Shown: positions 1-8,799 of the stretch, in pieces
Position numbering within the stretch: position 1 is the stretch's first letter
How the letters are laid out: each line of letters begins with the position of its first letter
Assembly: GCA_965246875.1 (NCBI GenBank)
Contig: CBDFFU010000003.1
Span: 558,001-622,000, forward strand
Direction: 5' to 3'
DNA from: DASWYT01 sp965246875
Lineage (GTDB): Bacteria; Pseudomonadota; Alphaproteobacteria; Micavibrionales; SZUA-601
DNA length: 64,000 nucleotides
Made by a program: the position numbers and the translations under genes
The notes under the pieces: model-generated
The model's database searches: none
What the model was told of the DNA's origin: nothing
What the model saw: the letters and a program-made list of their open reading frames with translations, nothing else

Positions 1-1716
1 ATGACGCTGTTTAATCTGTCTCGTTTATTGTTGTGCGGCACAGCGTGTGTCACGTTACTGACGGCCTGCAATCTGACACCGGACTTTAAAACACCGGCTG
101 TGTCGATGCCCGCCTATTTCAAAGAAGACACTGATAAAGGTGTTGTCGACGGACGGTGGGCGGCGGCCAGCGCGAGTGCCGGTCAATTGGACGATTCAAA
201 CTGGTGGAGCATTTTCAATGATCCGGCGTTGAATGCATTGGAAGATCAAGCCACAGCGGCCAACCAGAATTTGTTGGCCGCGGCGGAACGGATCAATCAG
301 GCTGAAGCGGTGTATCGCCAGACGCGCGCCAGCCTGTTTCCAGCAATCGGGCTGGGCGGGAATGCGGGGCGGGGTAATTTTCCCAATGGCGGCAAGCCGG
401 CGACGAATTTCCAAGTACAGGCCACCGTTGCTTATGAAGTCGATCTTTTTGGCCGCATTCGCAACCAGACCGATATCGCGCGTTTGAATGCCGATGCGCA
501 GCGTGATCTGTATCAGCAATCGGTTTTGTTTGTGCATGCCCAGGTGGCGCAAAGTTATTACGCGCTGCGCGCACTGGACACCGAACGTGATCTGTTGCGT
601 CAGACGATTCAATTGCGTCAGAATGCTCAGAAACTGATCAAGAGCCGGTTTGATTTAGGGGAAACGGGTGAGCAGGATTATCTGCGTGCGCAAAATGAAC
701 TGGCCTCTGCTCAGGCCGATTTGACGGCGCTGGATCGTCAGCGCAGCATTACGGAACATGCCTTGAGTATTTTGACCGGCAAGCCGCCGTCTGACACCAT
801 TGTCGCCGAAGCGAAACTGCCGCGTGAATTGCCACTAGTGCCGGCTGGTCTGCCCGCCAGTGTGCTGGAGCGTCGCCCCGATATTGCCGCCGCGCAAAAA
901 CAAGTGGCCAGTGCCAATGCGCAAATCGGTGTGGCGCGCGCCGCGTTTTTCCCGGTGCTGAATTTGACGGCAGCGGGTGGTTTAGCGGCTCCGGATTTAG
1001 GCGATGTCTTTCAATGGTCCAGCCGCACCTGGACATTGGGCCCATTGTTCGGTACGGCCTTGTCACTGCCGATCTTTGACGCCGGACGCCGTGTCGCCGC
1101 ACTGGATTTTGCCAAATCGGGTTATGCGGAACGTATCGCGACGTATCGTCAACAGGTGCTGGTCGCTTTTGGCGAGGTTGAAGATGCGTTGGTGTCGTTG
1201 CGCACCGAAGCGGAACAGGCGGAGCAATTGTATCGCGCCGCCGATGCATCGACTAAGGCCAATCATATTTCTGATTTGCGTTACAAAGAGGGTGAGACCA
1301 GTTTCCTGGAAGTTATCGACACGCAACGTGATGCGTTGAATGCGCAGCGCGCTTATACGCGGGTGCAGGGTCAGCGTTTTATCGATACGGTGACGTTGAT
1401 TCGTGCGTTGGGTGGTGGCTGGAGTCATGTCGCATTGAATCAGGCCACGACACAGACGGCACCGGCTGTAGCAAATACAGCGACGCCAGAGGTGAAGCCA
1501 ATTGCTGGTTCAGATCAGGCGACGGCACCGGAACCACAAGCCGCCAATCCGGCACCAGCAGCAAAACCGGTGGCAGCGTCAATGCCAAGCAAAGCCGAAA
1601 AGCCGGCAGCACCTGTAGTCAAGCAAGTGCCGAAACCTGCGCCGGCAGCCGTCGGTCAGCCAGTCAATGACGGCCATATTTTTTCGTTGGATCATCTGGC
1701 ACCATTGCGCCATTAA
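1..1716 (+). CDS. Efflux outer-membrane factor lipoprotein (NodT/OprM family) with Pro/Ala-rich tail
   Basis: Outer-membrane channel of a tripartite drug or solute efflux pump, which docks to a membrane-fusion protein and an inner-membrane pump. The N-terminus is a lipoprotein signal ending in the lipobox LLTAC (Cys at residue 23), followed by NLTPDF, typical of this family. Two repeated OMF domains follow, with the family motifs NWWSIFNDP, ERRPDIAAAEK-like (seen as ERRPDIAAAQK) and FGEVEDAL. The family normally ends near residue 480. Here about 90 further residues rich in Ala, Pro, Lys and Thr are added and should lie on the periplasmic side. The pump partners are not downstream and probably lie before the window. 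The ATG is the first base of the window, so an upstream start cannot be excluded. It converges with the next gene, overlapping by 4 bases. Confidence 0.9.
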   Translation: MTLFNLSRLLLCGTACVTLLTACNLTPDFKTPAVSMPAYFKEDTDKGVVDGRWAAASASAGQLDDSNWWSIFNDPALNALEDQATAANQNLLAAAERINQAEAVYRQTRASLFPAIGLGGNAGRGNFPNGGKPATNFQVQATVAYEVDLFGRIRNQTDIARLNADAQRDLYQQSVLFVHAQVAQSYYALRALDTERDLLRQTIQLRQNAQKLIKSRFDLGETGEQDYLRAQNELASAQADLTALDRQRSITEHALSILTGKPPSDTIVAEAKLPRELPLVPAGLPASVLERRPDIAAAQKQVASANAQIGVARAAFFPVLNLTAAGGLAAPDLGDVFQWSSRTWTLGPLFGTALSLPIFDAGRRVAALDFAKSGYAERIATYRQQVLVAFGEVEDALVSLRTEAEQAEQLYRAADASTKANHISDLRYKEGETSFLEVIDTQRDALNAQRAYTRVQGQRFIDTVTLIRALGGGWSHVALNQATTQTAPAVANTATPEVKPIAGSDQATAPEPQAANPAPAAKPVAASMPSKAEKPAAPVVKQVPKPAPAAVGQPVNDGHIFSLDHLAPLRH

Positions 1717-3128
1717 GCATTTGCGGTTTGCCAGGCGAGGGCCATGTCCTGATGCAGATGCAGATATAAAATCTGTTTTTGCGCGGCGTCCGGCATGCGC
1801 AAAATGGCGGACGGGTGATAGCTGACGATAATTTTGCGATCCGCCTGATCAAAGATCACGCCACGCTGGCTTTTCATGGTAAAGCCATGGCCGAGAAGAG
1901 ATCGCGCAGCGGTCAGGCCCAGACACAAAATCACCTTGGGCTGCACCAAAGCAATTTCCGTCATCAGCCACGGTTTACAGGCAGTAATTTCCCGCACGGT
2001 GGGCGTCTGGTGAATAAGCCGTGGTGTCGGATTGCTATGATCAATCGTATGTTTGAAATGTTTCACGGCATTGGTGATATACAATGCATCACGATTAATA
2101 CTATTCACAGCGAGAATTTGATCCAGCAATTGCCCTGCCGGGCCAATAAACGGCAGGCCGCTTTTATCTTCCTGTTCGCCTGGCTGTTCACCGACGATCA
2201 TGAGTGATGCACCCCTATTGCCGGTGCCGAAGACGGTTTGTGTGGCGTCACAATAAAGCGGACAGCCCTGACAGTGCGTTGCGGCGTTTTTCAAAGATTC
2301 GTAGTCACGTTCTGGTGGCAGGAAATCAGCCGCTGATTTGGCCAGACCTTCCTGATGCGCGACCATGGCACTGACCCGCACGGGTGCATCTTTCAGCAAT
2401 TGTGGAATGAGTTGTGTTTCCGGCATCGTGTGCCAATAGCGCACCGGCATCTCGCTCTTCATCATCGAGACTTTGATACGTGCCGGATTAAAGATGGAGG
2501 CGTAGAATGTTTTCCACATCTCTTCCCAGGTGTCCTCCTGTGGCGCGGCACTGGCCGGTACGCCGGGGCCAAAGGTGAGTGATTGGCCATCCCACATGGC
2601 GGTGGCATCTGGCGTCATAATCGTCCAGCGCATCACACTGAAGCGACGCTGAAAAAACGGCGCGGTCCGGTGCAGCACATAATGATCGGGCTGATGCCAG
2701 GCGATATAATGATCGCCGCCTTCATCCTGGATCATGCGGAAACGGACGAAGGCTTTCATTTTATGCGCATCACGGCGTACATTTTTGTGCATGATGTCCA
2801 GTTCACGTACCAGCGGGTCGGTCGTTAAATTCAACAGATGACGCTCGCCATGTGTCAACCGCCAGAGGGCTTGGTACAAGACATCCCACCGCTTCGCGTC
2901 ACGGTGACAGGCCACATCGTTAGCGAGTGCCATAAATTCTTTGGGAATTTTAATCGGTGTTGTGGCTGTTTGGCTTGGCAGGGCCGGGGTATCGTCAAAA
3001 GTGAGTGCCGTCTGGATGGATTGTCCATCCTGCCACGCGATATGTGACGGTGCGATTTGCTGGTGCAGCAAACGGCGCGCCTGATCACGCCAGGCGGCAA
3101 AATCAACAGCGGTAATATTAAAGAGCAA
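1713..3128 (-). CDS. UdgX-type uracil-DNA glycosylase fused to DUF4130 domain
   Basis: Fusion of an N-terminal DUF4130 domain (about residues 1-240) to a C-terminal UdgX-family uracil-DNA glycosylase (about 270-471). Visible UDG features are GEQPGEQEDKSGLPFIGPAG (313-332), cysteines 286, 289, 293 and 384 placed as in the 4Fe-4S enzymes, and SYHPS near 436-440. The loop LIHQTPT contains His373, in the position of the UdgX histidine known to bond covalently to the abasic site after uracil removal. The basic residues before it differ from the classic KRRIHK loop. The only start that keeps the whole domain is TTG at 3128, overlapping the radical-SAM gene by 11 bases, so the two are translationally coupled. 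This pairing is a recurrent one. The role of the DUF4130 half is unknown to me. Confidence 0.9.
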   Translation of the reverse strand: MLFNITAVDFAAWRDQARRLLHQQIAPSHIAWQDGQSIQTALTFDDTPALPSQTATTPIKIPKEFMALANDVACHRDAKRWDVLYQALWRLTHGERHLLNLTTDPLVRELDIMHKNVRRDAHKMKAFVRFRMIQDEGGDHYIAWHQPDHYVLHRTAPFFQRRFSVMRWTIMTPDATAMWDGQSLTFGPGVPASAAPQEDTWEEMWKTFYASIFNPARIKVSMMKSEMPVRYWHTMPETQLIPQLLKDAPVRVSAMVAHQEGLAKSAADFLPPERDYESLKNAATHCQGCPLYCDATQTVFGTGNRGASLMIVGEQPGEQEDKSGLPFIGPAGQLLDQILAVNSINRDALYITNAVKHFKHTIDHSNPTPRLIHQTPTVREITACKPWLMTEIALVQPKVILCLGLTAARSLLGHGFTMKSQRGVIFDQADRKIIVSYHPSAILRMPDAAQKQILYLHLHQDMALAWQTANA

Positions 3129-4341
3129 GCTGCAATTGCACGGCAGGTGGTTGGAACAACGCAGAGAGATCGGTGCGATCCAGATGCTTTAACAGCGGGT
3201 TCGGGTCTTCGGTGACCACGAAATAACGCGCACGGTTATAGGCGATGCGCAGGCGCAGCAGATCCTCGGTGCGCAATTTGTGATAGCGGCGGATGTGCAG
3301 AATTTTCTGCACCGATTGAACGCCAATACCCGGAATGCGCAATAATTGTTCGCGTGACGCCGTGTTAATATTGATTGGGAAGTAACTGGGGTTACGCAAC
3401 GCCCATGATGTCTTGGGGTCAACATGAATGTCCAGATCGGGATTGGCGTCGGACACGATATCCGTCACATCAAACCCGTAAAAGCGCAGCATCCAGTCGG
3501 CCTGGTACAGGCGATGTTCACGCAGCAACGGCGGGGCCTGACCCGGCAAACGTTTATCGGCATGCGGAATGGGACTGAACGCCGAATAGTAGACACGGCG
3601 CAGATCGAATTTTTTGTACAGAGTTGACGCCGTGATCAGAATGTCCTTATCCGGTGTTGGTGTGGCCCCAATGATCATTTGTGTGCTTTGCCCGGCGGGG
3701 GCAAACAATGGTGTCGATTTAATGGTTTTGCGCTCGTCTTTATATTCCAGTGTCTTGTTCTGGATATGCGCCATATTTTGTTCAAGCTGTGGACGGCTTT
3801 TTTCCGGGGCCAGAATTTGCAAATCGCTTTCGGTCGGCAATTCGATGTTGACGCTGAGACGATCCGCATAGAGGCCAGCTTCTTTGACCAGATCGTCATT
3901 GGCACCGGGGATGGTTTTAAGGTGGATGTAGCCTTTGAAGTGATGCACCTCGCGCAAGGTTTTGGCGACAGCAATCAATTGTTCCATCGTGTAATCGCCA
4001 TCCTTGATGATACCCGAGCTGAGGAACAGGCCTTCAATGTAATTGCGGCGGTAGAATTCCAGCGTGATGCGCACGACTTCGTCGACCGTGAAACGCGCGC
4101 GTTTGACGTCACTGGACACGCGGTTGATGCAATACTGGCAATCGTAAATGCAAAAATTGGTCAGCAGGATTTTGAGCAGCGAAATGCAACGGCCATCCGG
4201 CGTATAGCTGTGACAGATACCGTTGCCTTCGGTTGACCCAAGGCCTGGCCCTTTGCGGGTTTGTTTAGAGCCGGAGCTGGCGCAGGATGCATCGTATTTC
4301 GCGGCATCCGCCAGCACGGCCAGTTTTGCCTGCGTGTCCAT
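3118..4341 (-). CDS. Radical SAM protein of putative DNA modification/repair (UdgX partner)
   Basis: Radical S-adenosylmethionine enzyme of the family regularly found beside UdgX/DUF4130 fusions. The 4Fe-4S binding motif is CIYDCQYC, with Cys at residues 64, 68 and 71 (CX3CX2C). The C-terminal third holds a helix-hairpin-helix DNA-binding motif (REQLLRIPGIGVQSVQKIL). DNA is therefore the likely substrate, though the reaction is not known. I chose ATG 4341, preceded by AGG six bases upstream, over an upstream TTG at 4347. The gene lies 18 bases downstream of the S24 gene and overlaps the UdgX gene, so the three form one operon. Confidence 0.88.
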   Translation of the reverse strand: MDTQAKLAVLADAAKYDASCASSGSKQTRKGPGLGSTEGNGICHSYTPDGRCISLLKILLTNFCIYDCQYCINRVSSDVKRARFTVDEVVRITLEFYRRNYIEGLFLSSGIIKDGDYTMEQLIAVAKTLREVHHFKGYIHLKTIPGANDDLVKEAGLYADRLSVNIELPTESDLQILAPEKSRPQLEQNMAHIQNKTLEYKDERKTIKSTPLFAPAGQSTQMIIGATPTPDKDILITASTLYKKFDLRRVYYSAFSPIPHADKRLPGQAPPLLREHRLYQADWMLRFYGFDVTDIVSDANPDLDIHVDPKTSWALRNPSYFPININTASREQLLRIPGIGVQSVQKILHIRRYHKLRTEDLLRLRIAYNRARYFVVTEDPNPLLKHLDRTDLSALFQPPAVQLQLAL

Positions 4342-4359
4342 GAGCAACCTGTATGCGTG

Positions 4360-4896
4360 TTACTTGATCGAATGGATCGTGTGGGTGACGACGCCCCACA
4401 AAATGAGGTCTTCTTCGCGGCCGACCTTGATCGGTTCGAACTGCGGATTCTCCGGATAGAGCCAAGCATCTTTCTGCTTCATGACCAGACGCTTGACGGT
4501 GAAGGCACCATCGACCGAGGCAATGACGATATCATTCGGCTTGGCTTTTTTGATCTGGTCGACGACCAGCAAGTCCCCATCGAAAATCCCGGCATTGACC
4601 ATGGACTCACCCTTGGCCCGTGTGACAAAGGTGTCTTTGGGGTGGCTGACCAAATGGTTCCATAGGTGGATGGAGGAGGTCGGCATGTCTGCCATGCTGG
4701 TCAAGGTACCGGCCTGGACGGTGCCCTCAAAAAACGGCAATTCCTGCATCAACCCGTGGCCGCTGATCAGTTCCAGCACGTCGTCCGCCAGTTCGACCGG
4801 AATGCGCATCGGTTTGGTAGCTGTTTTGTGCTTGCCAGTCCCTTTGGGACGTCCGGCACCGGTGCGTTTACCACCATGTGCTGCTGATAAGGTCAT
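4360..4896 (-). CDS. UmuD/LexA-like S24 peptidase with N-terminal RHH-like DNA-binding segment
   Basis: Self-cleaving serine peptidase of the S24 (LexA/UmuD) family, 178 residues. The Ser/Lys dyad is visible as Ser98 in GESMVNAGIFDGD and Lys135 in AFTVKRL. The expected self-cleavage bond is Ala62-Gly63 in TVQAG. The N-terminus carries GAGRPKGTGK, resembling an AT-hook, and then a short segment (MRIPVELADDVLELI) that reads like a ribbon-helix-helix fold rather than the LexA winged helix. ATG 4896 is preceded by AGGGGGG, so I prefer it to an in-frame ATG at 4953. The protein leads a repair operon. It could be a UmuD-type polymerase subunit (no umuC here) or a damage-responsive repressor of its own operon. 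Confidence 0.85.
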   Translation of the reverse strand: MTLSAAHGGKRTGAGRPKGTGKHKTATKPMRIPVELADDVLELISGHGLMQELPFFEGTVQAGTLTSMADMPTSSIHLWNHLVSHPKDTFVTRAKGESMVNAGIFDGDLLVVDQIKKAKPNDIVIASVDGAFTVKRLVMKQKDAWLYPENPQFEPIKVGREEDLILWGVVTHTIHSIK

Positions 4897-4917
4897 GTAA
4901 TCCCCCCTGTGGATTTG

Positions 4918-4945
4918 ACTTGAATAATGTAACAATAAATCAAGT
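4918..4945 (-). promoter_or_regulatory. Inverted repeat upstream of S24/UdgX operon
   Basis: ACTTGA at 4918-4923 and TCAAGT at 4940-4945 form an exact 6-base dyad separated by 16 bases, directly upstream of the ribosome site of the S24 gene. A promoter-like TTGCTG, 16 bases, TACATT lies across it on the minus strand. The site does not match the GTTC-N7-GTTC alphaproteobacterial LexA box. It may be an operator for the S24 protein or another repressor; this is inference only. Confidence 0.35.
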
Positions 4946-4974
4946 TTCAGCAAAATGCAAGATTTTTATCGTCT

Positions 4975-6648
4975 TTATGCGACAAATTTAGCCAGCTTGC
5001 TTTGCAAGTCATCAGGGTAAAATGGCTTGGAGAGATAATCATCCATGCCGGCGGACAAACAGCGTTCGCGGTCGCCTGTCAGGGCGTGGGCCGTCATGCC
5101 GATGATCGGCAGGCGGCGCAGGTTGTTTTCGGCTTCGTGCGCCCGGATGCGCTTTGTGGTTTCCAGCCCGTCCATTTGCTGCATCTGGACATCCATCAAC
5201 ACAGCCGCAAAATTTTGCAGGGCAATTTTTTCCAAGGCTTCAAAGCCATTATGTGCGACGGCGTAAGCGTAGCCAAATTCTTCCAGAAACGTGCCGGCAA
5301 CCAGAATGTTGGGTGCATAATCTTCGACGATCAAAATGCAGTGTTGTGTTGCAACTGGCGTCGCAAGCGTGGCTGGTGAGATGTTACCCGTCGGTGACAT
5401 GCTAGCATCTGCTGGCGCGAAAGGCAGGGTAACAGTAAAAACAGATCCCGTACCAACATGGCTGGTCACACTAATGGTGCCGCCCATCATTTCAACAAGT
5501 GTTTTGGTGATAGCGAGGCCTAATCCGGTGCCGCCATATTTGCGGCTGATCGAACTGTCGGCTTGAATGAATTTTTCAAAAATCGTCGCCAGTTTCTCTG
5601 GGGCGATGCCGATGCCTGTATCGCGGACGGCCAAAGTGACATGATAGTAACCGTCGTTGCCAAGCTTATCGGATAAGGTGACGGTGACGCCGCCTTGATC
5701 AGTGAATTTTACGCCGTTACTGGACAAATTGAGAATGATCTGACGCAGCCGGGTCGGGTCGCCGCAATATAAATTTTTGGCGGTGCGGTTATCATGCAGT
5801 GTAAAGCCAATGCTTTTTTCGGCTGCTTTTAATGCCATGAGATCCCGCATGTCCGACATGATTTGCGCCAAGTCAAACGGAATGGTTTCAAGATTGACAG
5901 AACGCGCTTCGATACGCGAGATATCCAAAATATCGTTGATCAAAGCCAACAAGGAATCAGCGCTGATCTGCAGGGTTTGGATATATTCCTGTTGCCGGTC
6001 ATTGAGGGGCTGGCTGATGGCCAGCAAATTGGCCAGCCCGATGACGGCGTTCATGGGCGTGCGGATTTCGTGACTCATGTTCGTCAGGAACTCAGACTTG
6101 GCGATGTTGGCGGCTTCGGCCTTGTCCTTGGCGTCGCGCAGTTTGTCTTCCAGCTCCTTGCGCTCGTTGACCTCTTGCAGCAACTCATTGTTGCGGGCTT
6201 CCAATTGTGCCACATAATAATGCAGGCTGTCTTGTTGTTGTAAATTTTCACGCGTCAGTTTCAATTTGCTGATGGCGGAATTAATCACGTGCGGCAGGAA
6301 ATCCAAATAGGTCTGGTTGACATCCTTGATGATATAATCTTCAGCACCAAGCGACAGGGCTTCAACTGCCAGATATTCGTTGCCGCCAGCGGTCAGCATG
6401 ATGACGGGCGGCGTACCCGTCATGGGGCGCAAGGCTTTCAGCACTTCCAGCCCGTCCATCGTCGGGAGAGTGTAATCCAGCAAGATGATCGCAAACTCTT
6501 CGGTTTTGACGCGTTCCAAAGCGTCCTCACCGGTTGTGACCAGCGTAACGTCGAACTGGTGGCGGGCTATGCGCTTTTGCAGCAAAAGCCCCAGACCTTC
6601 GTCGTCTTCGACATACAAAATTTTAGGGATGGGGGCGGTGTAAGGCAT
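4975..6648 (-). CDS. Hybrid sensor histidine kinase (REC-HisKA-HATPase-REC)
   Basis: Cytoplasmic signalling kinase of 557 residues with no membrane segment. An N-terminal receiver domain (residues 8-125, phospho-acceptor Asp58 in LLDYT) is joined by a coiled coil (about 130-185) to a HisKA domain with His193 in FLTNMSHEIRTPMN. An HATPase domain follows (DTGIGIAPEKL, GGTGLGLAI), then a C-terminal receiver with Asp in VLMDVQMQQMDG. The leading receiver suggests that the neighbouring system phosphorylates it, making this a relay. The gene lies 17 bases downstream of the response-regulator gene and is probably co-transcribed with it and the CHASE3 kinase gene. The output is unknown because no DNA-binding or cyclase domain is present. 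Confidence 0.93.
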   Translation of the reverse strand: MPYTAPIPKILYVEDDEGLGLLLQKRIARHQFDVTLVTTGEDALERVKTEEFAIILLDYTLPTMDGLEVLKALRPMTGTPPVIMLTAGGNEYLAVEALSLGAEDYIIKDVNQTYLDFLPHVINSAISKLKLTRENLQQQDSLHYYVAQLEARNNELLQEVNERKELEDKLRDAKDKAEAANIAKSEFLTNMSHEIRTPMNAVIGLANLLAISQPLNDRQQEYIQTLQISADSLLALINDILDISRIEARSVNLETIPFDLAQIMSDMRDLMALKAAEKSIGFTLHDNRTAKNLYCGDPTRLRQIILNLSSNGVKFTDQGGVTVTLSDKLGNDGYYHVTLAVRDTGIGIAPEKLATIFEKFIQADSSISRKYGGTGLGLAITKTLVEMMGGTISVTSHVGTGSVFTVTLPFAPADASMSPTGNISPATLATPVATQHCILIVEDYAPNILVAGTFLEEFGYAYAVAHNGFEALEKIALQNFAAVLMDVQMQQMDGLETTKRIRAHEAENNLRRLPIIGMTAHALTGDRERCLSAGMDDYLSKPFYPDDLQSKLAKFVA

Positions 6649-6665
6649 CGAAATATAACAAACGC

Positions 6666-7109
6666 TTATTCTTCGCCTGGAATTTTGACAACGGCCAGCA
6701 ACAAGCCAAGCTTCCGGATACTGTCAGCAAAGGCCTCATATTCAACCGGTTTGGTCACATAGACGTTACAGCCGAGTGCGTAGCCACGTTCGACTTCGCG
6801 TGGATTATCGGTCGTCGTTAGAATGATTACCGGGATTAGTTTTGTCGTTTCATCTTTCTTGATCATTTCCAAAATCTGGAAACCGTCCAGCTCTGGCAAA
6901 TTTAAATCCAGCAAAATCAACATCGGCGCGGACGGGCGATTATTGGCGTAAGCACCTTTGCCTAATAAATAATCAGCGGCTTTGCGGCCATTATCGATAT
7001 GCACGATCTCATTGGAAATACCGGCGCGGCGCAGATTTTTTTCGATGAGAGTGGCATGGCCCTCATCATCTTCGATCATGACGATGGTAACGGTTTGCGA
7101 ATTAGTCAT
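6666..7109 (-). CDS. Single-domain response regulator (Rcp1-like)
   Basis: Stand-alone receiver domain of 147 residues with the acidic pair MIEDDEG, phospho-acceptor Asp in LILLDLNLPELDG, the switch Thr in VIILTTTDN and the Lys in YVTKPVEY. The extended loop and length match the Rcp1 type that pairs with phytochrome-like kinases. There is no output domain, so it probably passes phosphate to or from the adjacent kinases. Its ATG overlaps the 3' end of the upstream CHASE3 kinase gene by 8 bases, indicating coupled translation and a cognate pair. Confidence 0.92.
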   Translation of the reverse strand: MTNSQTVTIVMIEDDEGHATLIEKNLRRAGISNEIVHIDNGRKAADYLLGKGAYANNRPSAPMLILLDLNLPELDGFQILEMIKKDETTKLIPVIILTTTDNPREVERGYALGCNVYVTKPVEYEAFADSIRKLGLLLAVVKIPGEE

Positions 7110-8532
7110 GGCTCAATTCTTTCTCGAGAGTGTTGCTGATGGTAAAATAGAAAATGCTGCCGACATTCAGGACGGATTCGCACCAGATGGAGCCGCCCAT
7201 GCGCCGTACGGTGGTGCGCACATATGACATGCCCATACCTTCGCCGGGAATGTTGCGATTATTCCCACCACGGCGGTAGATTTCAAAGATTTTTTCCAGA
7301 TCGGCTGGTGCAATGCCGCGTCCGTTATCTTTAATCCAAAAGGTCGTGACACGGCTGGAGCGGCGGGAGCCGATTTCCAATTTGCCGGGGCGTTCCGGGT
7401 CCAAGTATTTGATTGCATTGTCGATGATGTTGCCAAACACCTGTTCCAGCGATAGCGGGTCGGCCATCACGGTGTGGAGCGGATGCAGCTTGACCTGTAT
7501 ATTTTGCGTCGTGATTTGGTGATGCAATGTATCAAGAATACGGCGCACCATTTTGTCGACATTGATATCATCCAGTTTTAATTGGCGGCGACCCAGACGA
7601 GACAGCTCCAGAATGGCGTTCGTCAACTTGTCCATTTTTTCCACAGAAGAATGGATATAGTGCAAGGCATCCGGAATATCTTTATCTAATAACACCAAGG
7701 CTTTTGTCTGCTCTTCAGGCGAGGCATGGGGTAAAACTTTGTCCAGGATAGGGCGTAATTCATCAATGCCCCATTTCATTTCAGACGAGAAACCTTTAAG
7801 GTTGACCAGTGGCGACCGCAAATCGTGCGATGCGATATAAGTGAAGCCTTCCATCTCCTTGTTCGTGCGGCGTAAATTATCTTCGGCCGCTTGACGACGA
7901 ATGGTGAGAAAAGCGATAACGCCATTGGCGATTAGGAGGCCAAAGATCGCCAGACCCGCCGCAGCAAAAATCGTCTGCATATAATTTTGTTGCTGATCCG
8001 CGGCGTGTTTCGAGCGCTGTATTAACAACTCTTTTTCACCCGCTTGGATCAAGCGGTAATAACGCCGAAATTCCTGGATATAATATTTGCTTTCCAGCAT
8101 ATCGGCGACCATCGTGCGAATGCCGCCTTCATGGTCAGTAATTTGACGTTCGGTCAGATGGTGAAGTTGCGTATAAATATCATGCAACTCAGCCATTTGC
8201 TTCTGACGTTCAGCGTTGTCGCTGGTCAAGTTTTCCAGAAAAGCAAAATTTTTGTCAAAGCGCTGTTCGGCATCATGATAAACCGGCAGAAAATCTTTTT
8301 CGCCTGTCATTAAATAACCGCGTACGCTGAGATTCATGTCCTGGATAGCCAGCAAGACAGCACTGTTTGTTTCCAGAACGTTATAAGTATGTTGCACCCA
8401 TTGCTTGGATTCCAAGACAGTCTGATTTTTTTGATACAGCACATAAGCGACAAGGTTGACCAGAATGCAGGCGACCGCAAAGGTCAACAAAGCCCAGCGG
8501 CGCAGATTTAAACGGGTCAGGTCAAAAGTCAT
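7102..8532 (-). CDS. CHASE3-domain membrane sensor histidine kinase
   Basis: Inner-membrane histidine kinase. A first membrane helix (about 15-35) and a second (about 190-210) flank a periplasmic CHASE3 sensor domain, recognised by MNLSVRGYLMTGEKDF. A HisKA domain follows with the phospho-His in YIASHDLRSPL, of the phytochrome-like class, then an HATPase domain with DNGRGIAPADL and GEGMGMSYV. The most likely cognate regulator is the overlapping Rcp1-like gene. ATG 8532 and an in-frame TTG at 8541 are both possible starts, and neither has a good ribosome site. The signal is unknown. The 267 bases before the divergent AsmA gene contain no gene I can support. Confidence 0.9.
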   Translation of the reverse strand: MTFDLTRLNLRRWALLTFAVACILVNLVAYVLYQKNQTVLESKQWVQHTYNVLETNSAVLLAIQDMNLSVRGYLMTGEKDFLPVYHDAEQRFDKNFAFLENLTSDNAERQKQMAELHDIYTQLHHLTERQITDHEGGIRTMVADMLESKYYIQEFRRYYRLIQAGEKELLIQRSKHAADQQQNYMQTIFAAAGLAIFGLLIANGVIAFLTIRRQAAEDNLRRTNKEMEGFTYIASHDLRSPLVNLKGFSSEMKWGIDELRPILDKVLPHASPEEQTKALVLLDKDIPDALHYIHSSVEKMDKLTNAILELSRLGRRQLKLDDINVDKMVRRILDTLHHQITTQNIQVKLHPLHTVMADPLSLEQVFGNIIDNAIKYLDPERPGKLEIGSRRSSRVTTFWIKDNGRGIAPADLEKIFEIYRRGGNNRNIPGEGMGMSYVRTTVRRMGGSIWCESVLNVGSIFYFTISNTLEKELSHD

Positions 8533-8799
8533 GAAGGTCAAAAATCTGAAGATTATATCTTAACTTACGAGGCGGTCACACTATAGGCGGTAGATGCGAT
8601 TAAGGCAAGGTTTCTGCCCATATCATTGATTAATTTAACTTGAAAAGTTGACACAAGAATCGCCATCATGATTCAGCGAATTTGCACGAATTTTATATAA
8701 ATCGCGGGTGCCACTTATGGTGTCCTTAAAGACGCATGTGTTAACATCACTTTTTAATAAAAAGTCTGTGCAACAGATATTTCTGAAAGTGCTCCACCT

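Noticed and set aside
4918..4945. A classical SOS box before the S24 gene
   Set aside because: No GTTC-N7-GTTC or CTGT-N8-ACAG pattern is present; only the ACTTGA dyad is seen.
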